A stretch of DNA of 64,000 bases from contig OW804102.1 in assembly GCA_942159475.1 (NCBI GenBank), positions 32,990,873-33,054,872 on the forward strand, read 5' to 3'. Under the pieces are notes generated by a model, which saw only the letters and a program-made list of their open reading frames with translations, was not told the origin of the DNA and made no database searches. Positions within the stretch are counted from its first letter, which is position 1, and each line of letters begins with the position of its first letter. This stretch comes from Sthenelais limicola (lineage: Eukaryota > Annelida > Polychaeta > Phyllodocida > Sigalionidae). Below, piece after piece: positions 13,908 through 23,512 of this stretch. The position numbers were made by a program, and so were the translations under genes.

Positions 13908-13953
13908 GTTTACATGCTTCGCGGAGAGCCAAAGCTCCGCGAAGCATATAAAC
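13908..13953. repeat. GC-rich hairpin
   Basis: Arms GTTTACATGCTTCGCGGAG and CTCCGCGAAGCATATAAAC (19 bp, one mismatch) around an 8 nt loop. Confidence 0.85.
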
Positions 13954-13975
13954 AGAGCTATTTTTAGACAACTAC

Positions 13976-14003
13976 ATTCATATAGGACGCGTCCTATATG
14001 AAT
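13976..14003. repeat. 28 bp perfect palindrome
   Basis: ATTCATATAGGACG and its exact reverse complement meet at ACGCGT. It lies 22 nt after the GC-rich hairpin. Confidence 0.92.
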
Positions 14004-14034
14004 ATTTTTATAGCACCCCACTTATAGCACCCTT

Positions 14035-14180
14035 CATATAGCATGCGCTAAAGGATTAATGACAGAGCTTCTTAGCTTCTGGTGCACTGATGGTGCATAC
14101 CAGAAATGGAAGTTATTAATCCTTTTAGTCTCTAAAGGTGGTTATAGCCCCTGAACTATTCGAGGTAGAGTCTAACAGAC
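14035..14180 (-). repeat. Dispersed repeat F (copy 2) with foldback core
   Basis: AAAGGATTAATGAC near 14050 pairs with GTTATTAATCCTTTT near 14115, and CTTCTGGTGCA with TGCATACCAGAA inside it. It would fold into a long hairpin. Confidence 0.6.
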
Positions 14181-14867
14181 CATAATAATCCCTTTGAACA
14201 ATCTATATCCATTTATCTGATGGTTACTTTTTCATTAAATATTTTGGAACATTTTTATGGCATATATATAATAAATATAGAATGCCAGTACAGCTGCCAG
14301 TAGTTGAAACTTTATTGGATGAGATTCCTCCGTGAAAGCACAATGCCACATGTGGTTCTGTAAAGGAATCAAGTCCAATAAATGTGGCACTATGAGCAGC
14401 AAGTTCTATTCTCTATTTCCACCCTCTATTCATTGCATGGCATCAGCATCTGTAGCTAAAACTTAAACTACATTGACCAGTCCTCTACCTATTGAACGAC
14501 CAGTGAGGATATATTGACAGTCTACTAAGGGTCTATTGGAATAGCAACTCCAATAGAAATCATTCCAACACTTTAGGTACTCATGTACTCCCTCAGGCCA
14601 CTTTATGCTGGTCATATCCCTGCTAACCTGGTTTCCCTATTAACGATGGTGTGTAAAGGTCGTAAAAGACCCCTATGCTAAAAGCCCATTGTTTTAGCCA
14701 AGGCCCTCTCTCACTATTGACCTTTCCATGCATTAATCCCTGAGGGACGTCCCCAAGGTTGTTCTTTGAGTCAGAGGGGCGTGGGTCAGGTTACAACATT
14801 AGTGTGGATACACTAACAGAATGAGAGGTTCTCTAGCTTTCTTGCTGTGCTGGGTGAGGTAGAGGTC

Positions 14868-15076
14868 AGGGACCCGTTGCATAAGAACTCCTTACTTTAT
14901 ATGTTACTTCCTTAGCTACTTGTCCTTGTTAAGCAGCTGGTAAGGAACTTTGAAGCAAGGAACTTGCTATGCAGACAATGCTACTTTGTGCTCCTACAGT
15001 AGGAAATTCCTATCTAAGCAAAGAGAAAAACGTAGCAAGGGATATGTTAAATAGGGGTTTCTTATGCAACAGGCCA
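14868..15076. mobile_element. MITE with GTTGCATAAGAA inverted ends
   Basis: Left end GGGACCCGTTGCATAAGAA, right end TTCTTATGCAACAGGCC. Subterminal blocks also pair (TTACTTTATATG with CATATCCCTTG). Related but partial sequences are at 27835-27912 and 28079-28150. Confidence 0.7.
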
Positions 15077-15639
15077 CGGAGTAAACCATTTCAGGGCTTG
15101 TAAATATTTACTCTACTACTTCCTTTACCTGTGCCTCCATTATGTGTCCTGAAACCTTGGTCAGATTCCTTTTGTCTTACTAGATATTGGATCTTAAAAG
15201 TGGATAAATGTCACGAAATAAGATCTGTTTAAAAAAAGAAAATAATTTTTATAATCGCATGGATTAAATCCTCGCAGAGAACTGCATCTTGCTAAGCTAT
15301 TATTTCGTAGGTTAGGTTAGGCTTAGGTATTATTTCTACTGTAGGAATAACAAATAGCTCTATCTCTATAATAAATTCCTTCCCTAAAAGGTCCTTACCA
15401 GTCCCCAAATACAGACCGAAGAAATAGTTAATTTTGATATTGGAAGACAATAAAAAATTTAGAAAACCATGAAAAAAGATAATCATAGATTAACAATATC
15501 TCTGATTATCATCATAGTCTATACATAGTTCCGGGGCGGCTGAAGTGTGTTAATAGACCTGTAATTTATACGCCTTCTTTTTATGTTATCTGGCATGAAA
15601 AACAAGGACCCCCATTTAATTTGAATTCAGTTTCATTAT

Positions 15640-15879
15640 GCAGGGACTCCACTATGGGAAAAACGGCAAAAAACGGCTGCGACAAATTTTTTGCGACGAA
15701 ATTTCTAATCAAATTAGATATTTTGCAATTGTTGGCAACAAATAAATGTGTTGCCGACAACCTATTTTACCCCCTCTTCCACTAGAATTTTTAGTCATGT
15801 CGAATTTTCTGAATTTTTAGTCATGCCGGCGACGAATTTTGCCTATCGGCGCCGTTTCTTACCTATTGTGGAGTTCCGC
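15640..15879. mobile_element. ~240 bp TIR element
   Basis: Left end GCAGGGACTCCACTATGGGA plus AAAACGGC (15640-15667) pairs with the right end GCCGTTTC...GTGGAGTTCCGC (15851-15879), with a few mismatches. The interior is AT-rich with GCGACRAATTT motifs. Confidence 0.62.
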
Positions 15880-16723
15880 TATTACAACAATATTTTCATG
15901 AAGCTCAATACGAAAGGTTTTAAGTACAAATCAGTATATCTACAACTTTACATTTGTATTACCTTTATACTACACGTTTTATGATCACAAAACCTCATTA
16001 ACCTGCTGTGTGCCTTTATACAAACATCACATTTTTAGGCATCTTTGCCTACTCAATATTGTTTATATAATATGTACAATATCTTTTTTGTATAGTCCTT
16101 GCAGTGCGTAATGCACCTACCCGCTAGCAATTTCTAACAGTGTTGTGGTGTGAGGGTAGGTATTGAGTGGTTAAAACGGATGGAAGTAGCCTTTTCGTGT
16201 TAAAGGCGTCAGAGAGATGCCTATAGTGTTATCTTGGGGTGAGATATGGGCGGGGTTACTGTAGTGGATATAGTGGGCCTTGGTCCAGGCATCAAGGCGA
16301 AGCATTAGTGGCGAGAATGTTGTCCAAACATATGGTTTATTTACATTCTAATGTAGCCCCTGAGGCGCTGCACCTAACGACTGGAAATGCAGTTGAGATT
16401 AAAATATTCATGAAAAACAGAACATTGTTTGTAAACAATCCTATATGAGAATCTCATATAATAAATCTTCTAATTCCGTAGTTACCTTGATCACCATTAA
16501 TTGGTATATTGGATTTGTATTATGAGATAAAGAGACACAACCAGAATCATCTAACCTTCCCTTTGTCATTACATTGGACGTTTTGTGTTGATATCACATT
16601 GGAAATGGGCAATATTTGTTTGTCAGTAGGTTTCTGTATAGTACGAGTGCATTATATTATGGTTATTGTAAAGCATACTTTAACCCAGACCTTCCGGATA
16701 AACTAGCAAGAAACTATTCGGAC

Positions 16724-18214
16724 ATGCGTCAAATCACGGCCAACTCTAGGAAGGCAAGGCCGGGCCTAGATGTCTCGCTTGTGAGGGGCAAGATCAAGGT
16801 GGGCAACCAATACTACGCACACGATCAGTTGAATGACCTACCTGACGGCCTCCAAATTAGCCAGTTCAAGACCAAAGATATCGTGGGGGCCATAGGATAC
16901 CAGGGGGAACACTCCCCCCTGTCAAACTTTAGCCGCTCCCTATTCAGATACAATGGCACGCAGTTTTTCACGTCAGAACAAGCATATCAACATACACGCA
17001 CCTTATGTACCAAGAACGCAGTAATTGCCAAATCCCTGACTGAAGTTATTTGTCCAAGAGAGGCAAAGAAGTTGGGAGAAAAGTGTGGGCAAAATGATAA
17101 ATGGGACCAGGTCAAAAGAGTATACATGAAAGAAATACTGAACAATAAATTCACTCAGGATAAAACTGCGAGAAAGGCTCTACTCAAGACAGGCGAGAAG
17201 ATACTAGCAGAGTGTTCTTACGACCGCTGGTGGGGAATAGGCATCCCAATACATGCTAAATCATTGATGAAGGAGGATACCAAATGGTTGGGCGCCAACA
17301 ACCACGGCAAAATACTAGTTGAAATCCGCGAGCAGATAAGAAGAGAAGAGGCACTCCCTAGAAATCAACAACCACCCCCACTGGAGGAAGAAGAAGCCAT
17401 TGTTGACCTGGGTCAGGCCCTTGATGTTCTAGACGACCAAATGCCAGATTTGGAGGATGGGACTGATGATTCTTCGTCGTCATCTAAGGGAGATGAGGAT
17501 GATCAAGAAGATGATTTTGGGGAGCCGATAGCAGTCAATCCGGATATTGCAATACCACTGCCATTTAGGATTGAGAATGAAGGTGATAATGCCAGGCCTG
17601 ACGATAATCTTGCAGCACCCCCAGTTAGAGATGTACCTCGACCCATTGAGCAAATACAACAAGTAATAGCTGATCAAGAAGAGATGGCAATCGAGCAAAT
17701 TCCTGAGGCGGATGAACAAACTGTCATCCAGCAAAGCGATGAGGATATTGATATTAATGATCCCATACCACAAGAACGAGAAGATAATGCTCCGACTGGA
17801 CCGGCCCAGAATGATGCAATCGAGCCACAGCCACAGCAGCAAATACAATTACAACCTAGATGTCCACCAACTAGACTAATTGCCAATGAATCCGAAACCG
17901 CACCTCTTGAACGTGAGGAACAAAGGGGACACCAACCCTCGATGCCCCCCTCTGTCCAAAACAACACCAGCAGACCGCACCCTGAGACTACTCCCCCGCC
18001 CTACGCAAGATTGGGAAATAGGAGCACCTACACACGCAGCTCTACACGTGCCACACAGTCCAAGCAGTCCACCATACAGGCCGGACCTCTCGAGGAGCAC
18101 CAGCACGAAATTGCCACCCCTTCAAAAGGGAAACAGAAGAAGAAGAAACATAAGAGTAAGCATTCTTCTCATACTAAAGCTTCTAAATCACCAAGTAATG
18201 GCTCCCCCCATTGA
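16724..18214 (+). CDS. ORF1: NADAR-domain protein with acidic/Pro-Gln-rich linker and basic tail (496 aa from this ATG)
   Basis: Residues ~52-196 match the NADAR (YbiA-like, DUF1768) fold. Visible hallmarks are SPLSNF (64-69), EQAYQ (85-89), a TGE at 156-158, E163 and WWGIG (169-173). NADAR domains are known as N-glycosidase-like enzymes acting on ADP-ribose- or riboflavin-pathway nucleotides; the substrate here is unknown. Residues ~1-50, plus about 15 codons upstream of this ATG, resemble the C-terminal segment of L1-type ORF1 RNA-binding proteins (a YFNPDLPDKL stretch, then a basic region). Residues ~210-350 are very acidic and ~350-455 Pro/Gln-rich. The last 29 residues are Lys/Ser-rich and may bind nucleic acid. 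The frame is open upstream to 16616 without an ATG. Because conserved residues precede M(16724), the true N-terminus is probably missing. The stop overlaps the next ORF by 17 nt. Confidence 0.82.
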   Translation: MRQITANSRKARPGLDVSLVRGKIKVGNQYYAHDQLNDLPDGLQISQFKTKDIVGAIGYQGEHSPLSNFSRSLFRYNGTQFFTSEQAYQHTRTLCTKNAVIAKSLTEVICPREAKKLGEKCGQNDKWDQVKRVYMKEILNNKFTQDKTARKALLKTGEKILAECSYDRWWGIGIPIHAKSLMKEDTKWLGANNHGKILVEIREQIRREEALPRNQQPPPLEEEEAIVDLGQALDVLDDQMPDLEDGTDDSSSSSKGDEDDQEDDFGEPIAVNPDIAIPLPFRIENEGDNARPDDNLAAPPVRDVPRPIEQIQQVIADQEEMAIEQIPEADEQTVIQQSDEDIDINDPIPQEREDNAPTGPAQNDAIEPQPQQQIQLQPRCPPTRLIANESETAPLEREEQRGHQPSMPPSVQNNTSRPHPETTPPPYARLGNRSTYTRSSTRATQSKQSTIQAGPLEEHQHEIATPSKGKQKKKKHKSKHSSHTKASKSPSNGSPH

Positions 18215-18827
18215 CAATCCGGCTAATGTATCGACTATCCTTATTACTGACTCGCGTGGGCGAAACCTGGCCCCTTATATAGATACTGACGAGATGCGTA
18301 TCACGACCCATAGAGGCCGTGGCCTATTAGCTATGCTATCCCAGAGTCAACAAGTCATCAATTATTATCGACCCAAGTATATAATGTTATTGGGTGGAAT
18401 ATGCGATATCACATACAAGAACGTTGTCTGTGACCTCCGCTATAATGACAGGTACCTGGTTGAAAATCATCTCGTGCAAGTTATCGATTCAACTGCTCAA
18501 CTGTGTGCCCAAGCCCACCCATATGCTTCGCCCATATTCTGCCCAATACCCGGTATGGACCTCGCACGCTATAATGGTATGTGGGGCACTCATCCCAATC
18601 AAGCGACGCTAAACAACGTGATACAGGATATCAACTACCATATCCGTATGCGTAATTCCGATAATGGTCTGCACACGCCAACTATATTGAGCAGAATACA
18701 CAGACGACTTGATGGTGTTACGCAGCATAACTATAGATACCTATACGATGGTCTGCACCCTAAATCGTTCATCCTTGAAGACTGGGGAAGGCAACTCCTC
18801 CGATGTCACAATGTGAACAATCTGTAG
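18198..18827 (+). CDS. SGNH/GDSL-esterase-like protein of the retrotransposon (209 aa)
   Basis: SGNH-hydrolase-like motifs are visible in order: DSRG at residues 18-21 (Ser19 at the nucleophile position), a GGICD block at 66-70 (standing for GxND, with Asn replaced by Cys), and DGLHP at 184-188 carrying the Asp/His pair. Esterase-like SGNH domains are known in ORF1 of some CR1-type LINEs and as an extra ORF in Ngaro elements, so one here fits a transposon accessory role; the substrate is unknown. The frame is open well upstream to 17880, but that part lies over the low-complexity end of ORF1. ATG 18198 was chosen because it directly precedes the domain and has a purine at -3 and G at +4. It overlaps the ORF1 stop by 17 nt in another frame, which suggests coupled translation. 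The missing block-III Asn may mean weak or no catalysis. Confidence 0.8.
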   Translation: MAPPIDNPANVSTILITDSRGRNLAPYIDTDEMRITTHRGRGLLAMLSQSQQVINYYRPKYIMLLGGICDITYKNVVCDLRYNDRYLVENHLVQVIDSTAQLCAQAHPYASPIFCPIPGMDLARYNGMWGTHPNQATLNNVIQDINYHIRMRNSDNGLHTPTILSRIHRRLDGVTQHNYRYLYDGLHPKSFILEDWGRQLLRCHNVNNL

Positions 18828-19132
18828 ATTACATGAATGGCCATTTGCCAGACAGTCATGTGCTATTTGATATATATAATATTTCAATTTGCCTGGAGAC
18901 CCAATATTTTCCAATGTCCCCAGCTAATTGTATGATTTATTATTTGTGCCAATATTGTGCCCCATCTATAGCATATACTGCCATGCATATCACAGTAACG
19001 ACCCATTCCATTGTGCACCCCTGTTACTCTATTGTTTGTGCAGCCACTATTGCGTTAATTGGTATCGCCCCCATGTCTGGCATTGATCCATATATGTCAG
19101 ATCATTCCAATTACTATGTTGTTTTGTTCTAA
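18803..19132 (+). CDS. Short N-terminal part of ORF2, ended by an in-frame TAA (109 aa)
   Basis: This frame begins at an ATG inside the last 25 nt of the SGNH ORF and ends at TAA 19130-19132. The RT frame then continues in the same phase, so this is most simply the start of ORF2 cut by one stop codon. An APE endonuclease of about 220 residues would normally sit here. I see only 109 residues with none of its early motifs. An SDH triplet near the end (residues ~100) could be the last trace of an APE domain or chance. The sequence is Cys- and Ile-rich with no recognised domain. It is either an internally deleted endonuclease or an unrelated leader. Confidence 0.45.
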   Translation: MSQCEQSVDYMNGHLPDSHVLFDIYNISICLETQYFPMSPANCMIYYLCQYCAPSIAYTAMHITVTTHSIVHPCYSIVCAATIALIGIAPMSGIDPYMSDHSNYYVVLF

Positions 19133-21124
19133 GTTAAGCCACCATGGTATACAGATAATTTAATTAAACTTGCATACAACAGAGACAAATTCTTTAGGAA
19201 ATTTCGCCGTACTCATAAAACTGAATTTAGAATAAAAGCTATACATTATAGGAACTTGACTAATAATCAAGTGAATGCCGCAAAGAGTAACTACATCAAA
19301 CAACAACTTAACAGACATAACCACAATTACAAAAAGTTCTGGCAGATTCTGAATGATTATTTACCTTTTAAAAGTCAGAAGACTAATATAAGTAACTTAA
19401 TAGACCCATCCACTGATCAACTGGCCGAAGCCAAAGATATACCAAATATTATCAATTCATACTTTGCAAATATAGGAGCGAAAATCTCTAACTCACTACC
19501 TATAGTGGGTAATAATGCCCTAAATCCCGTGAATTTTGGTAACGCAAATACTGAATATGTTCTATTGACCGAACACTCTCTACTTGAATTAATTAATAAT
19601 CTGGATACCTCTAAATCATCTGGGTGTGACGAGATACCTATGAGAATTTATATATATTTATTGAAATCATTGAAAACGCAAATGGTACATATCTTAAATC
19701 TTTCTGTACTACAAGGGACTCTCCCAGATAGATGGAAAAAAGCTACTGTTGTGCCGATCCCTAAAAAGGGGAATTCAACTCTAGTTAGCAATCTCAGACC
19801 CATTTCATTAACCCATGTGGCAATTAAATTATTGGAGAAACACATCAACACACAGATCCAAGACTTCATAGGAAATAATAGTATTATTCATCCTGTACAG
19901 GGGGGGTTTCGAAAAAATTCATCAACCATAGAAACAATAAATCTTCTAATGTATAAATTACTTAAAAACTTAAATCAAGGTAAATATAGTAGCATGGTAT
20001 TTTTCGACTACCAGAAAGCCTTTGATTCGATAGACCATTGTCTTTTATTATCTAAACTGAAGGCCTATTCCTTTCCAAATTGGTTCCAAAAATGGGCAAA
20101 AAATTATCTCCTAGGACGGGAACAGAAGGTGAAGGTTAACAACATACACTCCAATTATCTGCCGATAAAGCATGGCGTCCCACAGGGGTCTATATTAGGT
20201 ACAATCGTGTTTAATATTTTCGTTAATGATGTAGCAGACCTACAACTACGAGGTGATATCTTATTATTCGCGGACGACATTGTTTTGGTCAACAGTGCCC
20301 ACATCAATGGACTACTTCTTACTGAATGCCAACATGATACCAACTCTATTGCTACATGGAGCGTCCAGAATAGATTGTCCTTAAGTTTACCAAAAACCAA
20401 AGCCATGTTTATTAACCCAAGTATTAGAAATAGATTACAACAACCACTCATACAGATCAATATATCTGGCACGCCGCTAGAATGGGTCGACACCTTTACT
20501 TATTTAGGGGTACAGATAGACTCAAGTCTAAAATTTCAGAACATGGCCTCTGCCATAATAAACAAAGCCAATGTAAGGTTATATAATATATACGCCAACA
20601 GACATGCATTGGATGTGAAAACAAGATTAATGCTAGTGAAATCGATGGTCCTGAGTTACTTAGACTATGGGAATATGTGCTACTTAAATACGAGTCAACA
20701 ATTTCTAGGAAAATTACAAGTCCTTCAAAACAAAACCCTGCGATTTGCCATGAAAAAACCAAGACGTACTAATGTAGCTATTTTGCATCAAGAATCCAAT
20801 ACTATGCCCGTAGGGATGAGAATTTATTTTAATACTTTGAAATTCTATCACAAACAGTTGCACTGCTGTAGAGTTCCATGGATTGAGAAGAGAAAAATCA
20901 ATGAGAATTATGGATTCAGAGAACAAAGACATCTAAACTTAGAAATACCAAGACCAGTGTCTTCCTTATATCAAAAATCATTCTGCTACTCAGGTATTTT
21001 ATGGTGGAATAACTTACACCCTAATTACAAAAGCGTACCATCTACATTATCTTTTAAGCAGAAAATGAAAACCGACCTGTTGAGGAATACCCTGAGATTA
21101 CCGGATATCTTAAACACTGTCTGA
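19133..21124 (+). CDS. ORF2: non-LTR retrotransposon reverse transcriptase (663 aa after the TAA)
   Basis: After the TAA at 19130 the frame opens with the linker usual between endonuclease and RT (KPPWYTDNL, then a Lys/Arg-rich helix). The RT domain runs from ~19600 to ~20430. It has the fingers motif LRPIS, the palm aspartate in FFDYQKAFD (codon 20006), GVPQGSILG, and the catalytic FADD with Asp codons at 20273 and 20276. The thumb-side motif TYLGVQID follows, then the C-terminal region containing an LWWN-type block. All three palm aspartates are present, so the polymerase itself looks intact. No ATG lies at the start of this stretch: the first alternative start is TTG 19256, so expression would need readthrough of the TAA or an internal start. 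It would make cDNA from the element's RNA by target-primed reverse transcription. It lies directly downstream of the SGNH ORF. Confidence 0.92.
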   Translation, partial: VKPPWYTDNLIKLAYNRDKFFRKFRRTHKTEFRIKAIHYRNLTNNQVNAAKSNYIKQQLNRHNHNYKKFWQILNDYLPFKSQKTNISNLIDPSTDQLAEAKDIPNIINSYFANIGAKISNSLPIVGNNALNPVNFGNANTEYVLLTEHSLLELINNLDTSKSSGCDEIPMRIYIYLLKSLKTQMVHILNLSVLQGTLPDRWKKATVVPIPKKGNSTLVSNLRPISLTHVAIKLLEKHINTQIQDFIGNNSIIHPVQGGFRKNSSTIETINLLMYKLLKNLNQGKYSSMVFFDYQKAFDSIDHCLLLSKLKAYSFPNWFQKWAKNYLLGREQKVKVNNIHSNYLPIKHGVPQGSILGTIVFNIFVNDVADLQLRGDILLFADDIVLVNSAHINGLLLTECQHDTNSIATWSVQNRLSLSLPKTKAMFINPSIRNRLQQPLIQINISGTPLEWVDTFTYLGVQIDSSLKFQNMASAIINKANVRLYNIYANRHALDVKTRLMLVKSMVLSYLDYGNMCYLNTSQQFLGKLQVLQNKTLRFAMKKPRRTNVAILHQESNTMPVGMRIYFNTLKFYHKQLHCCRVPWIEKRKINENYGFREQRHLNLEIPRPVSSLYQKSFCYSGILWWNNLHPNYKSVPSTLSFKQKMKTDLLRNTLRLPDILNTV

Positions 21125-21575
21125 TACTATAAAATATTTATAGCTGTGAATGTGATCATAAATCCACGAAACTGGTACGTCACCTCTGTCCCATAACATG
21201 CCAACCCACAATCATTTTGTACACTGTACTACTCTTGTCCTATATTAATACTATTACCTGTACCTAAAGGTAACAAATATTGAACTTATTTGCATCGACT
21301 TGTTACCATAGATATTCCAAGATACAAATGTCCACCCCCGACTATCATTCACCTACCATCTCATTATCATTATTCTCATTATTTGTTTTTCCTCAAATGA
21401 ATTCTGTAATATGAAATAGTTAGTCACACACACTATTGTATTCAAATGAAATACTCAATAACTCAGGGTACAGAGGAAGATCGAATCCGATCCGAATGTA
21501 ATTAAGCTAGGCCGTTGCCGACTCATTAACCTGAAATAAATTCGTCCAAAAAATAAAATAAAAAATAATATTATG
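21125..21575 (+). other. 3' untranslated region and A-rich end of the LINE
   Basis: The AT-rich tail after the RT stop has no open frame. It contains AATAAA near 21535 followed by A-rich sequence with interspersed T (21553-21575), as expected at the 3' end of a retroposed transcript. The exact junction with flanking AT-rich DNA is unclear. Confidence 0.6.
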
Positions 21576-22102
21576 CACTTCCCAATGAGATACGTGATTT
21601 GTATTTCATGTATCAGATATATAATATAAAGAAAAAAGACGCAATTGTACCCTACCCGGGTGTCTTTGTGCGTTGCCTACTTACATTCTCATTATGATCT
21701 GCTGCTGTTTGGATTGATCATATTGTAGGAACAGCTTGTACTTTATAAATCAGAACTATATAATTATGTTTGTTATAAGATCAAGCAAATATTTAGTTTC
21801 TCTGGAAAAGGAAATATGGTATATGTCAGGATTAAAATCTTATCTTTTATTACTATTGAAAAATGATATTACATCAATAGAAAGTCTTTGAATGCTATAC
21901 ACAATTAATGTTTTATTGGCACCTAATTTGTATCTCCAAGTGTTGTTGATTCACATTAGGGTAAAGATGCTACTAGAACTAAAACCTTATTTTTGATTAA
22001 TATTTAGAAATTGATAAAAATAAATCAGATAATAGGACTAGAAGAATGCTATTGATATCACATGAAAGGTCATTTTATGCTGCACACATGCCCAGCTGAC
22101 AC
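21576..22102. other. Non-coding AT-rich spacer
   Basis: No repeat or frame recognised between the LINE 3' end and the TTAA cluster. Confidence 0.45.
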
Positions 22103-22106
22103 TTAA

Positions 22107-23433
22107 GCAGTCTGGCCACTGTCGACAAAATCGTTGGCGATGTGTTAGCTATGAGCTAGTGGATAAGAATTTTGTCAAATTCATTGCATCGTCTTTACAT
22201 CGTCTTTGCACAACTTGTCATCACTATGGCTTCAGCACAACAAGTGATGACTGGCGATGAGTGGGCGATGTGAAAATGCATCGGCAAGGGTAGCGATGGA
22301 CATCAAACATGTTTGATATTTCCTGCCAATGTAATTTTGCATCTGTGCATTGTCATTGTAGGTCTGTAGCGATTTATTGGCAATGTCTAGTTGATGAGAT
22401 TACATACATAAAAGCAATGGAATTAGTTCTATGTTTGCTGATCTTATTCTGGTTGTTGATGCAAAGACGATGCAGCTAATGATAACCCCCTTTATCAACA
22501 TGTGTGGGGCCACATGTATTGCTGGCAATTACATCTTCTTTGCATCATCTGTCATTGCCAGTCATCACTTGCAATGATATGTTGATGAAGGGGTAGTCGA
22601 TAAACCAGTTCGGCCACTGTCAACAAAAACGTTGGCGATGAGCCAGTCAATAAGAATTTTTATCAAATTCATTGCACCGTCTTTGCATCATCTTTGCATC
22701 GTCTTTGCATTGACTTGTCATCGCTATAGCAGTCTGGCCACTGTGGACAAAATATAGTCGATGTAAAGACAATGCAAAGACAATGTAATTGCCTGTGATG
22801 CACATCGATAAGGAGGGTTATCGGTGGCTGCATCATCTTGGCATCGATAATAGAAAAAAGTTCAGCAACTATGTAATTCATGTTCACGCTTTTACATATG
22901 GAATCTCATTGACTAGACATCGGCAATGAATCGGCAACGCATCACCATGGCCATTACCTCCATTGATAATCCACCGATGCAAAATCACAGCAGGAAATAT
23001 CAAACATGTGTGATGTTCATCGGTACCTTTACCGATGCAATTTTTCCAACACATCACCAAAGATTTTGTTGACAGTGACTGGACCACTTATGGCTTCTGC
23101 ACAACAAGTGATGACTAGCGATGAGTGGGCGATGTAAAATTGCATCTGCAAGGGTAGCGATGAACATCGAACATGTTTGATATTTCCCATCAAAGTGATT
23201 TTGCATCGCTGCATTGTCAATGGAGGTAATGACCATAGCAATGTGTAAGCAATGCCTAGTCGATGAGATTACATATATAAAAGCAGGAAAATGAGTTCTA
23301 TACTTTCCAAACTCATTTTAGTTGTCAATGCAAAGATGAAGCAGCTACCCAATAACCCTCTTTATTGACGTGAATTACCGGAAATTACACCCTCTTTGCA
23401 TCATCATCATGTTGTCAACAGTGGCCAGACCGC
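22107..23433. mobile_element. Nested TTAA-flanked inverted-repeat cluster
   Basis: It begins TTAA-GCAGTCTGGCCACTGT (TTAA 22103-22106) and ends ACAGTGGCCAGACCGC-TTAA (23434-23437). Internal copies of the same end occur at ~22612, ~22733 and ~23060 (inverted). A block around an ACATGTTTGATATTTCC core is present at 22239-22325 and 23100-23190 (direct) and inverted at ~22975-23035. The region is thus several related elements inserted into each other. TTAA duplication suggests piggyBac- or Kolobok-type mobilisation; no transposase frame is present. Confidence 0.68.
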
Positions 23434-23479
23434 TTAAGAATTGTTCGAAATTCTTATTGACTAGGTTATCATCAATGCA

Positions 23480-23512
23480 TCGCCAACAACTTTGTTGACA
23501 GTGGCCAAAACA
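23480..23512 (-). repeat. Extra inverted end of the TTAA family
   Basis: CATCGCCAACAACTTTGTTG followed by ACAGTGGCC repeats the element end outside the TTAA-bounded unit, so one more partial copy lies here. Confidence 0.55.

Larger units (their letters stand above)
14181..16659. other. Non-coding stretch upstream of the LINE
   Basis: Two MITEs (14.87 and 15.64 kb) lie here. A short open frame at 16239-16448 has no recognised match. I could not identify the LINE promoter or 5' UTR. Confidence 0.45.
16660..21575 (+). mobile_element. LINE-like non-LTR retrotransposon carrying NADAR, SGNH and RT frames
   Basis: Three consecutive plus-strand frames (NADAR ORF1, SGNH ORF, RT ORF2) are followed by a ~450 bp untranslated tail with AATAAA near 21535 and an A-rich end (21553-21575). 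No long terminal repeats or terminal inverted repeats are visible, and the RT has non-LTR motifs (GVPQGSILG, FADD) plus the C-terminal region usual in the CR1/L2/Jockey group. The 5' boundary is uncertain. Recognisable ORF1 similarity begins near 16670 with no clear start codon before it, so the copy is probably 5' truncated. Long undamaged frames point to a fairly recent insertion, but one TAA in ORF2 and the lack of an endonuclease suggest this copy cannot move by itself. The clade is not settled. Confidence 0.85.

Noticed and set aside
17480..18106. Minus-strand and alternative-frame ORFs across the ORF1 linker
   Set aside because: Shadows of the acidic, Pro/Gln-rich coding region. Only the part after 18198 has a recognisable domain.
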